Shown: piece by piece, positions 28,644-38,323 of the stretch
How the letters are laid out: each line of letters begins with the position of its first letter
Position numbering within the stretch: the first letter of the stretch is position 1
Assembly (NCBI RefSeq): GCF_003545815.1
Contig: NZ_PDUW01000005.1
Span: forward strand, 248,001 to 312,000
From: Pusillimonas caeni
GTDB taxonomy: Bacteria > Pseudomonadota > Gammaproteobacteria > Burkholderiales > Burkholderiaceae_B
Length of the DNA: 64,000 bases
Reading direction: 5' to 3'
Notes under the pieces: model-generated
The model's input: the letters and a program-made list of their open reading frames with translations, nothing else
What the model was told of the DNA's origin: nothing
Database searches by the model: none
Program-made: the position numbers and the translations under genes

Positions 28644-29795
28644 ATGAACCTTGTCGATTTCGATGCCGGCCGCTATGAGCAACGCTATGAATACAAGGCC
28701 TTCCTCCCGAAGCCAGTGTGCCACCCATGGATCATTGCTGATCCAGAGTTGATGGATTTGCTGGGGCGTGCCGACCGCGCCCTCGGCGAACTCAACGCCT
28801 TCAGTCAATTGATTCCCGACATCGACTTTTTTATCCGGATGTATGTGGCCAAAGAAGCGACTCAATCCAGCCGCATCGAGGGAACCCAAACCAATATCGA
28901 CGACGCTTTCAAGAACGTAGACGACTTGAAGCCAGAGGAACGGAACGATTGGTCCGAGGTTCAAAACTACATTCGAGCCATCAGATTTGCGATCGATTCG
29001 CTGGACACGCTTCCGCTGTCAGTGCGCCTGTTGAAACAAACACATGCCGTATTGATGCAGGGCGTGCGCGGCGAGCACAAGCTTCCGGGAGAGTTTCGCA
29101 CCAGCCAGAACTGGATCGGCGTCAGCCTCAGACACGCCGCGTTCGTGCCACCGCACCACGAACACGTGCCCGGACTGATGGGTGATCTGGAGAAATTTCT
29201 ACATACAGAGGATTTCTTCGTACATCCGCTGGTGCGTATCGCAATAGCACACTATCAGTTCGAGACCATTCATCCCTTTCTGGACGGCAATGGTCGCCTG
29301 GGACGCTTGCTGATTTCGCTTTATCTGGCCTCCGAAGGCTTGCTTCACAAACCGGCGCTGTACCTGTCGGACTACTTTGAGCGCAATAAAACAGCTTATG
29401 TGGATCATTTGATGGCAGTACGCCACGGCAACCACGTGCGCGAATGGCTGATCTTTTTCTTGTTCGGCGTAGAAGAAACCGCAGGCGCCTCGGCCTCTGT
29501 ATTCCGGGCCATCATCGACTTGAAACAGCGTATTGAGCGCGACGTTTTACCTCGCTTGAGCGCTCGCCGTCAGGACAATGCCCACACCCTGATGCGTCAT
29601 CTATATGCCCAGCCGGTCATCGACGTGAAATGGGCGACCAGCACCCTGGGCACAGCCACCAATACCGCGGCCGCGTTGATCGCCGATATGGTCGCCTTCG
29701 GTGTGCTGGTGGAAATCACCGGGCAGCGCCGCAATCGACTGTTTATCTTCGAAGATTATTTGAAGCTGTTCAGATCGCCATCGGCCGCCGGTTGA
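28644..29795 (+). CDS. Fic-family AMP transferase, class II (N-terminal inhibitory motif)
   Basis: A 383-residue protein with the catalytic Fic motif HPFLDGNGRLGR (residues 210-221), which normally transfers AMP to a hydroxyl side chain. The inhibitory motif S-x3-E-G is present at 75-80 (SSRIEG), upstream of the Fic core, so the protein should be self-inhibited and needs no separate antitoxin. The C-terminal 100 residues look like a winged helix (KWATSTLGTATNTAAALIAD), suggesting DNA binding. It is the only gene in the inserted segment. No antitoxin gene is adjacent. Confidence 0.93.
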   Translation: MNLVDFDAGRYEQRYEYKAFLPKPVCHPWIIADPELMDLLGRADRALGELNAFSQLIPDIDFFIRMYVAKEATQSSRIEGTQTNIDDAFKNVDDLKPEERNDWSEVQNYIRAIRFAIDSLDTLPLSVRLLKQTHAVLMQGVRGEHKLPGEFRTSQNWIGVSLRHAAFVPPHHEHVPGLMGDLEKFLHTEDFFVHPLVRIAIAHYQFETIHPFLDGNGRLGRLLISLYLASEGLLHKPALYLSDYFERNKTAYVDHLMAVRHGNHVREWLIFFLFGVEETAGASASVFRAIIDLKQRIERDVLPRLSARRQDNAHTLMRHLYAQPVIDVKWATSTLGTATNTAAALIADMVAFGVLVEITGQRRNRLFIFEDYLKLFRSPSAAG

Positions 29796-29846
29796 AATTT
29801 TCAGCATAATGCAGCGCTGCTTCCTTATCGGACGCCGCCATTTTCG

Positions 29847-29913
29847 CCTCAACGCCCGGACTCAATCCGGGCCTGGATCGCCTTGGCCGCCGTGACACCG
29901 TCGGCCATGGCCG
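29847..29913. repeat. Direct repeat, right copy (functional 3' end of the oxidoreductase gene)
   Basis: The counterpart of 28446-28512. This copy includes the stop and last 21 codons of the FAD oxidoreductase gene, which therefore remains intact beside the insert. Confidence 0.95.
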
Positions 29914-30775
29914 TCACCACGCAGGGATGGAAGCGCTGCGCCACCTCGCCGATGGCGTAAACACCCTCGCAATTCGTCTCGGCCGTGGCCATGTCGGTCT
30001 GGACGAAACCCCGACCGGACCGCGCCAGCCCCAGGCTCTCGGCGAAACCCACGCAAGGCTCCCAGCCGTAGAACACCATGATGAGGTCGTAGGAACGGCC
30101 ATTGATGGTGCGCGTATGCGGATCCACCTGGTACTCGCCCCGCATCACCCGGCTTGAGGGCAGGCGCCGCACGAATTGGTGCTGCGCCCGCACCGTGCGG
30201 GCATAGACGTGGACTTCTTCGGCGCCGTGGTCCATGGCGTACAGCGCGTTCTCGAAGCCGTTGTCGCCGCCGCCCAGCACCGCCACCCGGCGCCCCTGGA
30301 AATTCTCGGCCACGATATGGTCGCCGGGGCCCACCAGCACACCGGGAAAAGGCCGCGCCCTGTCGAGGGCCGGCGCGGCGTCGGCCGAAGGCAGGCCGCG
30401 CGCCCGGGTGCCGGTCGCCAGCACCAGATGGCGGCCGCGCAGCACATTCCCTTCGCGGGTGGTCACCGCAAAGCCGGCGTCCACCGCCTCGACCGCCGTG
30501 ACGGGCTGCGACAGCAGCAAGGGCACTTGCGCCCGCTGCAGGCTGATTGCGAAATTTTCGGCTACTTCGGGGCCCGTGTGCCCGGGCAGGGACGCGTTCC
30601 AATCATCTAGAAAGGGATGGGCCAGGCACAAGCCGCCCACCTGCGCGCCCGCCTCGACGAGCAGCGGCGCAAAGCCCAGCCGCGCAAGCCATAGCGCGCA
30701 TGACGCCCCGCCGGCGCCGGCGCCGATGATGATGGCGTCGTATATCTGTTCGTCGTGCATCAGTCTTTTGTTCAT
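29849..30775 (-). CDS. NAD(P)/FAD-dependent oxidoreductase (thioredoxin-reductase-like fold)
   Basis: A 308-residue flavoprotein. It has an N-terminal FAD-binding GAGAGGASCALWLARLG, a central NAD(P)-binding GGGDNGFENALYA and a C-terminal FAD segment VYAIGEVAQ. The redox CxxC pair of thioredoxin reductases is missing, so it is more like ferredoxin/flavodoxin-NADP reductase types or YpdA-like enzymes. Two starts are possible (30775 or 30760, MHDEQ); neither has a strong ribosome site. Its 3' end is the source of the repeat that flanks the Fic insert. Confidence 0.8.
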   Translation of the reverse strand: MNKRLMHDEQIYDAIIIGAGAGGASCALWLARLGFAPLLVEAGAQVGGLCLAHPFLDDWNASLPGHTGPEVAENFAISLQRAQVPLLLSQPVTAVEAVDAGFAVTTREGNVLRGRHLVLATGTRARGLPSADAAPALDRARPFPGVLVGPGDHIVAENFQGRRVAVLGGGDNGFENALYAMDHGAEEVHVYARTVRAQHQFVRRLPSSRVMRGEYQVDPHTRTINGRSYDLIMVFYGWEPCVGFAESLGLARSGRGFVQTDMATAETNCEGVYAIGEVAQRFHPCVVTAMADGVTAAKAIQARIESGR

Positions 30776-30878
30776 TTCGTCCGCGCCGCATGCTGCCTGT
30801 ACGGGCGAGGCAAAGGGTGAGGCCAATGATATATCATCCAACAACGCCCATTATTCCGCCACAGCCCACAAGGCCATC

Positions 30879-31238
30879 ATGCCCACACGACGCATATTCT
30901 TTACCCAACTGGCGCTGGACGCCCGCATCGGCATTCTGGAGCACGAGCTTCGCGCCACCCAGCCGCTGCACATCGACGCCGAACTCGATGTCGATGTGAG
31001 CCAGCCGGTGCACGACCAGAACATCCAGACCGTCCTGGACTACCGCCTGCTGCGCAACACCATCGTGGACGAATGCACGCGCGCGCACGTCAATTTGCTG
31101 GAAACCCTGATCGAACGGGTGGTCGAGCGGCTGCTTCGGGAATTCCCGGAAGTGCAACGGGTTAAAATCCGCATCAGCAAACCCAGCGCGTTTTCCGACT
31201 GCGCCGCGGTGGGCATCGAGCTGGAACGCAGCCGATAG
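30879..31238 (+). CDS. folB: Dihydroneopterin aldolase FolB
   Basis: A 119-residue enzyme of folate synthesis that converts dihydroneopterin to 6-hydroxymethyl-dihydropterin. Family marks are the N-terminal [13 protein letters not shown], a tyrosine in [20 protein letters not shown] with the catalytic Glu region, and [11 protein letters not shown] longer open frame extends upstream, but the ATG at 30879 gives the standard N-terminus. It is followed 44 bp later by ttcA. Confidence 0.93.
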   Translation: MPTRRIFFTQLALDARIGILEHELRATQPLHIDAELDVDVSQPVHDQNIQTVLDYRLLRNTIVDECTRAHVNLLETLIERVVERLLREFPEVQRVKIRISKPSAFSDCAAVGIELERSR

Positions 31239-31282
31239 CCGACGCGGCCCCACTGCCCGGCGCCTTGCGCCGCCCTGAAGCC

Positions 31283-32332
31283 ATGGACACCTCCAACCTC
31301 ACCTCGCCGGCCTCCGCCCGGGACGATGCCGGCACGCATGCCGACGATGCGGCTGCGCGCCCCGTTCGCGACCGCCGCCAACGCACCCACGACAACAAGC
31401 TCACCAAGCGCCTGATGCGCGAAACCGGCCGCGCCATCGCCGACTTCAACATGATCGAGGAAGGCGACAAAGTCATGGTCTGCCTGTCGGGCGGCAAGGA
31501 CTCCTACAGCCTGCTCGACATCCTGTTGACGCATCAGTCGCGTGCGCCGTTCAAGTTCGACATCGTGGCGGTGAACCTGGACCAGAAGCAGCCGGGCTTT
31601 CCGGACCATGTGCTGCCCGAGTATCTGGAGTCGCTGGGCGTGCCCTTCCATATCGAGACCCAGGATACTTATTCGGTGGTCACGCGCGTCATCCCCGAGG
31701 GCAAGACCATGTGCTCGCTGTGCTCGCGCATGCGCCGGGCGATTCTATATCGTGTGGCCGCCGAGCTCGGCGCCACCAAGATCGCGCTGGGCCATCACCG
31801 CGACGACATCCTGGCCACCTTCTTCCTGAACCTGTTCTACGGCGGGCGCATGAAGGCCATGCCGCCCAAGCTGATGTCGGACGACGGCAGGAACATCGTC
31901 ATCCGGCCCCTGGCCTACGTGCCCGAAAAAGACCTGATCGCCTACGCCAAGCTCAAGGAATTTCCCATCATTCCCTGCAACCTGTGCGGCTCGCAAGAGA
32001 ATCTCAAGCGCCAGGAAATGAACCGCATGATTGCGGAATGGGACAGGAAAATGCCCGGCCGCTCGTGGAATGTATTCGGCGCGCTGAACCGTGTGGTGCC
32101 TTCGCACCTGATGGACAACACGCTGTTCGATTTCGCCGGACTGAAAGCCACGGGCGTCGCCGACGAGGACGGCGACATGGCCTTCGACGCCGAAGACTTC
32201 GATGCTCCGATCGGAGGTTTCGAACACGAAGACGGCGGCGACGGCAGCGATGCAGACCGGGAAGCGCAACCCGCCGGCGCAAAGCGGCCGGTCGTCTTCA
32301 TGACTGACTTGCGCGCAGAACGCAACGGCTGA
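31283..32332 (+). CDS. ttcA: tRNA 2-thiocytidine synthetase TtcA
   Basis: A 349-residue enzyme that thiolates C32 of certain tRNAs. The PP-loop [11 protein letters not shown] and the two cysteine pairs CSLCSR and CNLCGS, which hold the iron-sulfur cluster, are visible, with the family sequence [19 protein letters not shown]. The N-terminus (about 50 residues) and the acidic C-terminal tail are less conserved. The ATG at 31283 is chosen over a TTG at 31265. Confidence 0.95.
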   Translation: MDTSNLTSPASARDDAGTHADDAAARPVRDRRQRTHDNKLTKRLMRETGRAIADFNMIEEGDKVMVCLSGGKDSYSLLDILLTHQSRAPFKFDIVAVNLDQKQPGFPDHVLPEYLESLGVPFHIETQDTYSVVTRVIPEGKTMCSLCSRMRRAILYRVAAELGATKIALGHHRDDILATFFLNLFYGGRMKAMPPKLMSDDGRNIVIRPLAYVPEKDLIAYAKLKEFPIIPCNLCGSQENLKRQEMNRMIAEWDRKMPGRSWNVFGALNRVVPSHLMDNTLFDFAGLKATGVADEDGDMAFDAEDFDAPIGGFEHEDGGDGSDADREAQPAGAKRPVVFMTDLRAERNG

Positions 32333-32362
32333 ACCACGGCGGCACATCGCCGCCGGCAACGA

Positions 32363-32944
32363 TCAGCGCGGCTCGTCCATGCCCTCCCAGCGGGGGCCTT
32401 CTATGTGGATGTCGAACAGATCGAGGACGCGGGCGATCGTGTGATCGACCATCTCTTCGATGGTGGCGGGATGATGGTAGAAGGCGGGCAGGGGCGGAAA
32501 CACGATGCCGCCCATCTCCGTCACCGCCGTCATATTGCGCAAATGGGCCAGGTTGAAAGGCGTCTCGCGCACCATCATGACGAGGCGGCGGCGCTCTTTC
32601 AGCGTAACGTCGGCCGCGCGGGTGATGAGATTGTCGGACAGGCCGTGCGCCACCGCCGACAGTGTGCGCATCGAGCAAGGCACGACGACCATGCCCATGG
32701 TGGCAAAGCCGCCGCTGGCCAGCGCGGAGCCCACGTCGCGAAAGCTGTAGACATGGTCGGCCATGTCGTACACCTGCTGGCGCTGCAGGCCGAGCTCGTA
32801 CTTGACGTTCAGCACGCCCGGCGGCGACACCACCAGATGGGTCTCGATGCCGCCCACGCCGCGCACCGCCTGCAGCATGCGGGTGGCATAGACGGCGCCC
32901 GTTGCGCCGGTGACGCCCACGACAAGCCGGCGCTTTGCACTCAT
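32363..32944 (-). CDS. ubiX: UbiX-type flavin prenyltransferase
   Basis: A 193-residue flavoprotein that makes prenylated FMN for UbiD decarboxylases. Diagnostic segments are GVTGATGAVYATRML (FMN binding), VVVPCSMRTLSAVAHG and VMMVRETPFNLAHLRNM. It converges with ttcA, with 30 bp between the stop codons and a small GC hairpin between them. No ubiD gene lies in the window. Confidence 0.93.
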   Translation of the reverse strand: MSAKRRLVVGVTGATGAVYATRMLQAVRGVGGIETHLVVSPPGVLNVKYELGLQRQQVYDMADHVYSFRDVGSALASGGFATMGMVVVPCSMRTLSAVAHGLSDNLITRAADVTLKERRRLVMMVRETPFNLAHLRNMTAVTEMGGIVFPPLPAFYHHPATIEEMVDHTIARVLDLFDIHIEGPRWEGMDEPR

Positions 32945-33055
32945 GCGAAAAGCGCCGCGCCGGAGCGGGCTTGGGCGTGGGCGTGGGCCACAGCCTGGAC
33001 GGCGGAGCCGGAGAAGGCCCGAACCAAGGACTTGCTACAGGCGAGCGCGCTGCGC

Positions 33056-33388
33056 TTACTCATCGCCGAGCGCGCCGGCCTCTTTGAGCACGTCTACCAG
33101 TTCGCCGCTTTCGTGCATCTCGGCAATGATGTCCGAGCCGCCCAGGAACTCGCCAGCGACGTAGAGCTGGGGAATCGTGGGCCAGTTGGCATACTCTTTG
33201 ATGCCCTGGCGCACTTCCTCGTCTTCGAGCACGTTGACCGTAACCAGCTTGGTGACGCCCGACGCCTTGAGGATCTGGATGGCGCGGCCAGAGAAGCCGC
33301 ATTGCGGGAATTGCGCGGTGCCCTTCATGAAGAGCACGACGGGATGGGTGGTGACCGTCTCGCGAATGAAATCTTGGACTTCGCTCAT
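33056..33388 (-). CDS. grxD: Monothiol glutaredoxin (Grx4/GrxD type)
   Basis: A 110-residue CGFS-type glutaredoxin that binds and hands over [2Fe-2S] clusters. The active site is CGFSGRAIQIL in FMKGTAQFPQCGFS, with WPTIPQLYVAGEFLGGSDII further on. The length is standard. It follows prmC on the same strand. Confidence 0.96.
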   Translation of the reverse strand: MSEVQDFIRETVTTHPVVLFMKGTAQFPQCGFSGRAIQILKASGVTKLVTVNVLEDEEVRQGIKEYANWPTIPQLYVAGEFLGGSDIIAEMHESGELVDVLKEAGALGDE

Positions 33389-33486
33389 GATGTTCAGTAT
33401 CTCCAGGAAATATGCTTCATTATAGGTTGCCGCCGGAAATCCGTTCTAGTCCGGCTGGGATGTCGGCTTGCCGCAGGAAAGCCGGG

Positions 33487-34368
33487 TTATCCATCGTTCA
33501 GCGTCCCGCCGGAAATCCTTTCGATCCCGGCCAGGTCGCGCAGGCTGTCCACCCGCCCGAAGCCGGCCTTGAGCAGGAATCGGCGCACGTCGGCCGCCTG
33601 GTCATAGCCGTGCTCCATCCACAAGCCGCCCCCCGGCGCAAGCCAATGCGGCGCCTGCGCGGCAATGTGCGCCAGCGCGGCCAGGCCGTCGGCGCCGTCC
33701 GTCAGCGCGCCCGGGGGCTCGAAACGCAAATCGCCCTGGGCAAGGTGGGGGTCGCCGTCTCGAATGTACGGGGGGTTGGATACGATCAGGTCGAAAGGCC
33801 GCTGCCCTTCCAGGGCCTGAAACCAGCTTCCGGGCAAAAACTCGACCCGCGCCCCCAGCGCCCGGGCATTGCGCCGCGCCACGCCCAGCGCCGCCTCGCT
33901 CAGGTCGGTGGCCACCACTTCGGCATCCGGCCGCGCCAGCGCCACGGAGACCGCGATGGCCCCGCTGCCCGTACCCAGATCGAGCACACGCGGGCGCTCC
34001 GCACCCTGCCGCGCCAGCTCGCCAAGCGCGGTTTCGACCAGCAGTTCGGTCTCGGGCCGCGGAATCAGCACACCCGGCTCGACGACGAAACTGTGGCCCA
34101 TGAACTCGCGCCGGCCGGTGAGATAGGCCATGGGTTCGCCTGCGAGGCGCCTGGCACATAGCGCCTCGAATTCACGCACATGCGCCTTATCGAGCGGGTC
34201 GGTGTCGTGCGCAATGAGCCAGGCGCGCGACACTCCCAGCACGTGCTGCAGCAGCATCTGTGTTTCGAGCCGGGGCAAAGGCGTGCCGCCGAGCAGGCTG
34301 CGGACACTCGCCGGCGTTTCTTCCCGGCTGCCGCCGGAGCTAGGATGATCACCCATCGACGTATCCAT
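33487..34368 (-). CDS. prmC: Peptide chain release factor N5-glutamine methyltransferase PrmC
   Basis: A 293-residue SAM-dependent methyltransferase that methylates the GGQ glutamine of release factors. It shows the SAM-binding VLDLGTGSGAIAVSVA and the catalytic NPPY motif (VSNPPYIRDGD), with FMGHSFVVEPGVLIPRPETE before them. It lies just downstream of its substrate gene prfA (28-bp gap), the usual arrangement. Confidence 0.95.
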   Translation of the reverse strand: MDTSMGDHPSSGGSREETPASVRSLLGGTPLPRLETQMLLQHVLGVSRAWLIAHDTDPLDKAHVREFEALCARRLAGEPMAYLTGRREFMGHSFVVEPGVLIPRPETELLVETALGELARQGAERPRVLDLGTGSGAIAVSVALARPDAEVVATDLSEAALGVARRNARALGARVEFLPGSWFQALEGQRPFDLIVSNPPYIRDGDPHLAQGDLRFEPPGALTDGADGLAALAHIAAQAPHWLAPGGGLWMEHGYDQAADVRRFLLKAGFGRVDSLRDLAGIERISGGTLNDG

Positions 34369-34396
34369 GCAGCTGCCCCATCGACGCCCGCTGGCC

Positions 34397-35476
34397 CTAG
34401 GCCTCTCCCATGGCGGCCAGCTGTTCGGCCTGATGCTCGGCGCGCAGGGCGCCGGTCAGCTCTTCCAGGTCGCCTTCCATGATGGCCTGCAGCTTGTACA
34501 AGGTAAGGTTGATGCGATGGTCGGTGACCCGCCCCTGCGGGTAGTTGTAGGTGCGGATGCGCTCGGAACGGTCGCCCGAGCCCACCAGGCTCTTGCGTTG
34601 GGCGGCTTCCTTGCTTTGCTGCTCCTGCTGCTGCTTGTCCTTCAGCCGGGCCGCCAGCACCTGCATGGCCTTGTCCTTGTTGCGGTGCTGCGAGCGGTCG
34701 TCCTGGCACTCGACCACCAGGCCGGTCGGCAAGTGGGTGATGCGCACCGCCGAATCGGTCTTGTTGACGTGCTGTCCGCCCGCTCCGCTGGCGCGGAAGG
34801 TATCGATGCGCAGTTCGGACGGGTTGATGACGATGTCGCTCTGCTCGTCCGCCTCGGGAAGCACCGCCACCGTGCACGCCGACGTATGGATGCGGCCTTG
34901 GGTTTCCGTCTCGGGCACGCGCTGCACCCGATGCGCCCCCGATTCGAACTTGAGCCGGCCGTAGACGGCGTCGCCGTCGATGCGGGCGATGACTTCTTTA
35001 TAGCCGCCCACCTCGGACATGCTTTCAGACATGAGTTCCACCCGCCAGCCCCGGCTTTCGGCGTAGCGGGTGTACATGCGCAGCAGATCGCCGGCGAACA
35101 AGGCGCTTTCGTCGCCGCCCGTGCCCGCGCGAATCTCCAGGAACACATTGCGGCCATCATCGGGATCGCGCGGCAGCAGCAACACCTGCAGCTCGTCCTC
35201 CAGAGACTCGATGCGGTCCTTGCCGAGCTGGTACTCTTCTTCAGCCATGGCTTTCATTTCCGGATCGGCCATCATCTCCTGCGCCGCTTGCACGTCAGCC
35301 TCGGCGCGCACATATTCATTGAATGCCTGGACGACCGGATCCAGTTCGGCGCGCTCGCGCGACAGCTTGCGGAACTTGTCCATATTGCCCGCTATTTCGG
35401 GCTCGGCAAGCATGGCATCGATTTCGATCAGCCGGTGAGCAAGCTGCTCCAACCGGCTGCGCATGGAACTTTTCAT
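34397..35476 (-). CDS. prfA: Peptide chain release factor 1
   Basis: A 359-residue class I release factor reading UAA and UAG. It has the GGQ peptidyl-hydrolysis motif ([13 protein letters not shown]) and an anticodon-like P-x-T region ([15 protein letters not shown]). It is preceded by hemA and followed by prmC, a common hemA-prfA-prmC order. Confidence 0.97.
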   Translation of the reverse strand: MKSSMRSRLEQLAHRLIEIDAMLAEPEIAGNMDKFRKLSRERAELDPVVQAFNEYVRAEADVQAAQEMMADPEMKAMAEEEYQLGKDRIESLEDELQVLLLPRDPDDGRNVFLEIRAGTGGDESALFAGDLLRMYTRYAESRGWRVELMSESMSEVGGYKEVIARIDGDAVYGRLKFESGAHRVQRVPETETQGRIHTSACTVAVLPEADEQSDIVINPSELRIDTFRASGAGGQHVNKTDSAVRITHLPTGLVVECQDDRSQHRNKDKAMQVLAARLKDKQQQEQQSKEAAQRKSLVGSGDRSERIRTYNYPQGRVTDHRINLTLYKLQAIMEGDLEELTGALRAEHQAEQLAAMGEA

Positions 35477-35536
35477 AAGGGGAAAAGGAATGTTTTCAGA
35501 AGGAAAGAACGCGCAGACGGGGCCAGGGCGGCGCCG

Positions 35537-36811
35537 CTAACGACGGCGTTCGGCACGGGGCAGCAGGCGCGGCAGAAGACTTAGAAGCTGCTCGCGCTCG
35601 GCTTCTTCGCTGCGGTTGAGCGCCGCCAGCGGACCGTGCATGTATTTTTGAGTAAGGCTGTGGGCCAGCTGCTCGAGCACTACCTCGGGCGCTTCGCCCT
35701 TGGCGAGCAGGCGCCGCGCCTTGTCGAGCTCGGCCTGGCGGACCTGGTCGGCTGCCTGATGGATGTCGACGATGGCCGGCACGATCTGGCGGTTTTGCAG
35801 CCAGTGCATGAAATTCTGCACCCGCGTCTCGATGATGGCCTCGGCCTGCACCACCGCCGCCCGCCGGGCGTCGGTGCCGCTTTGCACCATGCGGCCCAGA
35901 TCGTCGACCGAATACAGATACACGTCGGCCAGGCGGCCGACCTCGGTCTCGATGTCGCGCGGCACGGCCAGGTCGATCATGACCATGGGCTTGTGGCGCC
36001 GCGAGCGCGTAGCCCTTTCCACCATCCCCAGGCCGAGGATGGGCAGGGAGCTGGCCGTACAGGAAACGATGACGTCGAAATCGGCCAGCCGGTCGGGCAG
36101 GTCGGTGAGCTTCATGGCCTTGGCCGTGAAGCGCGAAGCCAGGATATCGGCCCGTTCGATCGTGCGGTTGGCCACCACCATATTGCGCGGCTTGAGCGCC
36201 GCAAAATGCGTGGCGCAAAGTTCGATCATCTCGCCCGCGCCCACGAACAGCACATTGGTTTGCGACATGTCGCCGAACACGCGCTCGGCCAGCCGCACCG
36301 CGGCAGCCGCCATCGACACTGAATTTGCGCCGATCGCCGTTTGCGAGCGAACCTCTTTGGCCACCGAGAATGTGCGCTGGAACAACTGATGCAGCAGCGT
36401 TCCCAAGGCGCCCGCCTCGTTCGCGGCGCGCACCGCTTCCTTCATCTGGCCCAGGATCTGCGGCTCGCCCAGCACCATGGAGTCGAGCCCGCTGGCCACG
36501 CGAAAAGCGTGGCGCACCGCCTCGTTGTGCTGATAGCGGTATAGATGGGGCTGCAGGCTGCCCGATTCGACACGATTGAAATCGGCCATCCAGGCCGGGA
36601 TCTTGTCGGATACATGCGGCTCGGCCGCGCAGTAGATTTCGGTGCGGTTGCAAGTGGACAGAATGGCCGCCTCGCGCACCGATGAGCCGAACGCGGACTT
36701 CAAGCCCTCGAGCGCCGGCCGCAGGACGTCCAGCGGCATGGACACGCGCTCGCGCACCGACACCGGCGCGGAGACATGGTTCAAGCCGAAGGTAAGGACG
36801 TCTACGGACAT
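35537..36811 (-). CDS. hemA: Glutamyl-tRNA reductase HemA
   Basis: A 424-residue enzyme that reduces glutamyl-tRNA to glutamate-1-semialdehyde, the first step of tetrapyrrole synthesis in this group. The catalytic cysteine lies in [11 protein letters not shown], and the NADPH-binding segment in [16 protein letters not shown]-terminal dimerisation helix follows. The frame is open 14 codons upstream, but [12 protein letters not shown] is the normal start. No good ribosome site is visible. Confidence 0.96.
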   Translation of the reverse strand: MSVDVLTFGLNHVSAPVSVRERVSMPLDVLRPALEGLKSAFGSSVREAAILSTCNRTEIYCAAEPHVSDKIPAWMADFNRVESGSLQPHLYRYQHNEAVRHAFRVASGLDSMVLGEPQILGQMKEAVRAANEAGALGTLLHQLFQRTFSVAKEVRSQTAIGANSVSMAAAAVRLAERVFGDMSQTNVLFVGAGEMIELCATHFAALKPRNMVVANRTIERADILASRFTAKAMKLTDLPDRLADFDVIVSCTASSLPILGLGMVERATRSRRHKPMVMIDLAVPRDIETEVGRLADVYLYSVDDLGRMVQSGTDARRAAVVQAEAIIETRVQNFMHWLQNRQIVPAIVDIHQAADQVRQAELDKARRLLAKGEAPEVVLEQLAHSLTQKYMHGPLAALNRSEEAEREQLLSLLPRLLPRAERRR

Positions 36812-36842
36812 AAAAGAGAGCGGATAAGGACGAAGGGCACAT

Positions 36843-36855
36843 AGTTGGCCCAACT
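36843..36855. promoter_or_regulatory. Inverted repeat in the hemA leader
   Basis: AGTTGG-C-CCAACT is a perfect 6-bp dyad, about 8 bp downstream of the hemA -10 box, in the transcript start region. It could be an operator for an unidentified regulator. Confidence 0.3.
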
Positions 36856-36862
36856 GACCACG

Positions 36863-36891
36863 ATTATACCCCCAGGGCGTCCCCGGGAAAA
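36863..36891 (-). promoter_or_regulatory. Probable hemA promoter
   Basis: On the reverse strand a consensus TATAAT lies at 36868-36863, about 52 bp upstream of the hemA ATG. The -35 position (36891-36886, TTTTCC) is weak. Confidence 0.45.
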
Positions 36892-36898
36892 CCCTTGG

Positions 36899-38323
36899 TT
36901 ACCTTCGCGCTTTCAAGCGCTCGTCCCGGGAATCGGCAAAATAGTAGCGACCTTGGGTCATGACGGCCAGCAAGGCATGGACGACCGCCGCGACGGCAAA
37001 GGCGATATAGCCCGACAGCCCGCGAAGTATCGAGTCTCCCGCAAACGACCAGGCCAACGACCCGATCATTGTCGCCGTTACCAGCGCGATGATGCCGACC
37101 GGGTTGTATTTGCGCAGCCGGGACGAACGGTACTCGATCGGCCCGTCCACGATCTTGAGCGCCTTGCGCACGATGAGCAGGTCTGAAACCAGGCAGCCGA
37201 CCCACGCAAGCAGGAAGATCCCGTTCCACTCCAGAAAGAGAGTGAGGTTTCCAAGCACATCGAGCACCATCAAGACAACCACCGCAATGAGCACGGCAAT
37301 GGTCCAGAAACGGCGGCCAAGCTTCGAGCCCCCGAACTGCCCCGAGGCGGAAGCAAAAGCTATCGAGCCCAAGTGGATATTGGTGAGGTTGATGCGTACC
37401 TGCGAAACCCAGGCCAGCGCCACACCCAGCGCCAAGCCGAGAAGGCTCACAAAATAGATGCCCGGATTGATCTCGCCCGTTGCACTGGCGAAATACATGC
37501 CCATCGGAATGGCCACAAAATACATCAGCGCGTACGGAAGCACGACAGTCACCCAGGAAGCCCGCCGGTACGACTCGTGCTTGATATAGCGGTTGTAATC
37601 GGCGCTTTCAAGCGGGTTCAGGCCCACGATGGACGACAAGGTTCCCATGATGGCGATCACTCCCACCCAGCCGCCGGTCGTCAGTTCGGGCGGCTTCAGC
37701 GCCGATGCGTCGGTGATATGTTCCGGCATATGCCCCCAGGCCAGCCAGATCGCCACGGCGATCAAGGGCAGATAGAGCAGCGTCGACCAGCTCAAGAGTT
37801 TCGAAATATTCGCTATGCCGCCCCATACCATCGGAATGAAGATGGCCGCCACGAAGACATACCAGATGATGTCGGGCAAGTCCCACACCAGCGCGATATT
37901 GGTGGCGAGGATCTGCGCCTCGGTCGCCGCCAGGATGACAAAGGTGACGCCATAGATGAGCGTGGTCAGCACGCTGCCTATGGAACCAAAGCCGCAGCCG
38001 CGCGTCATGAGTTCGGCCGTAAGGCCCTCGCGGGACGCGGCGAAGCAGGTGATCCAGCACAACGACGTCGTCAGCACGAACCCTATCGACACGCCTATCC
38101 AGGTGGCCGTCGCACCGTAATTCTGCAGGAACAGGCCGCCCAGGAAAAGAAAGAAGAAGGCCGTGACGATCCCGACCAGAACCGAGAGGATAGACCCCGT
38201 GCCGCGCTTTTCGGATTCGGGCACACGCGTCCGGGCATAATCGTCCAGCCTGTGCTGGGCATCGTGCTCGTGGCCCTCAAAGGAATTTGTTTCCGCACGA
38301 TCCGTTACGAAATGACCGCTCAT
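36899..38323 (-). CDS. NCS1-family permease, second copy
   Basis: A 474-residue transporter with about twelve membrane helices after a charged N-terminus of about 45 residues. It belongs to the nucleobase:cation symporter-1 family (for example LNPLESADYNRYIKHESYRRASW). Its start overlaps the stop of the amidohydrolase gene as ATGA, so the two are co-translated. It is the last gene of a three-gene operon with a NicC-type monooxygenase and probably imports that pathway's N-heterocyclic substrate. It is clearly different from the permease at 243-1712. Confidence 0.88.
   Translation of the reverse strand: MSGHFVTDRAETNSFEGHEHDAQHRLDDYARTRVPESEKRGTGSILSVLVGIVTAFFFLFLGGLFLQNYGATATWIGVSIGFVLTTSLCWITCFAASREGLTAELMTRGCGFGSIGSVLTTLIYGVTFVILAATEAQILATNIALVWDLPDIIWYVFVAAIFIPMVWGGIANISKLLSWSTLLYLPLIAVAIWLAWGHMPEHITDASALKPPELTTGGWVGVIAIMGTLSSIVGLNPLESADYNRYIKHESYRRASWVTVVLPYALMYFVAIPMGMYFASATGEINPGIYFVSLLGLALGVALAWVSQVRINLTNIHLGSIAFASASGQFGGSKLGRRFWTIAVLIAVVVLMVLDVLGNLTLFLEWNGIFLLAWVGCLVSDLLIVRKALKIVDGPIEYRSSRLRKYNPVGIIALVTATMIGSLAWSFAGDSILRGLSGYIAFAVAAVVHALLAVMTQGRYYFADSRDERLKARR

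Larger units (their letters stand above)
28446..29846. mobile_element. Inserted 1.4-kb segment carrying a fic gene
   Basis: A unit of 1,401 bp lies between, and includes one of, two 67-bp direct repeats derived from the 3' end of the FAD oxidoreductase gene. Its single gene encodes a Fic protein. No transposase, integrase or inverted repeats were seen. The layout resembles integration that regenerates the target gene's 3' end, or a recombination-driven tandem join; which of these is not decided. Confidence 0.7.
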
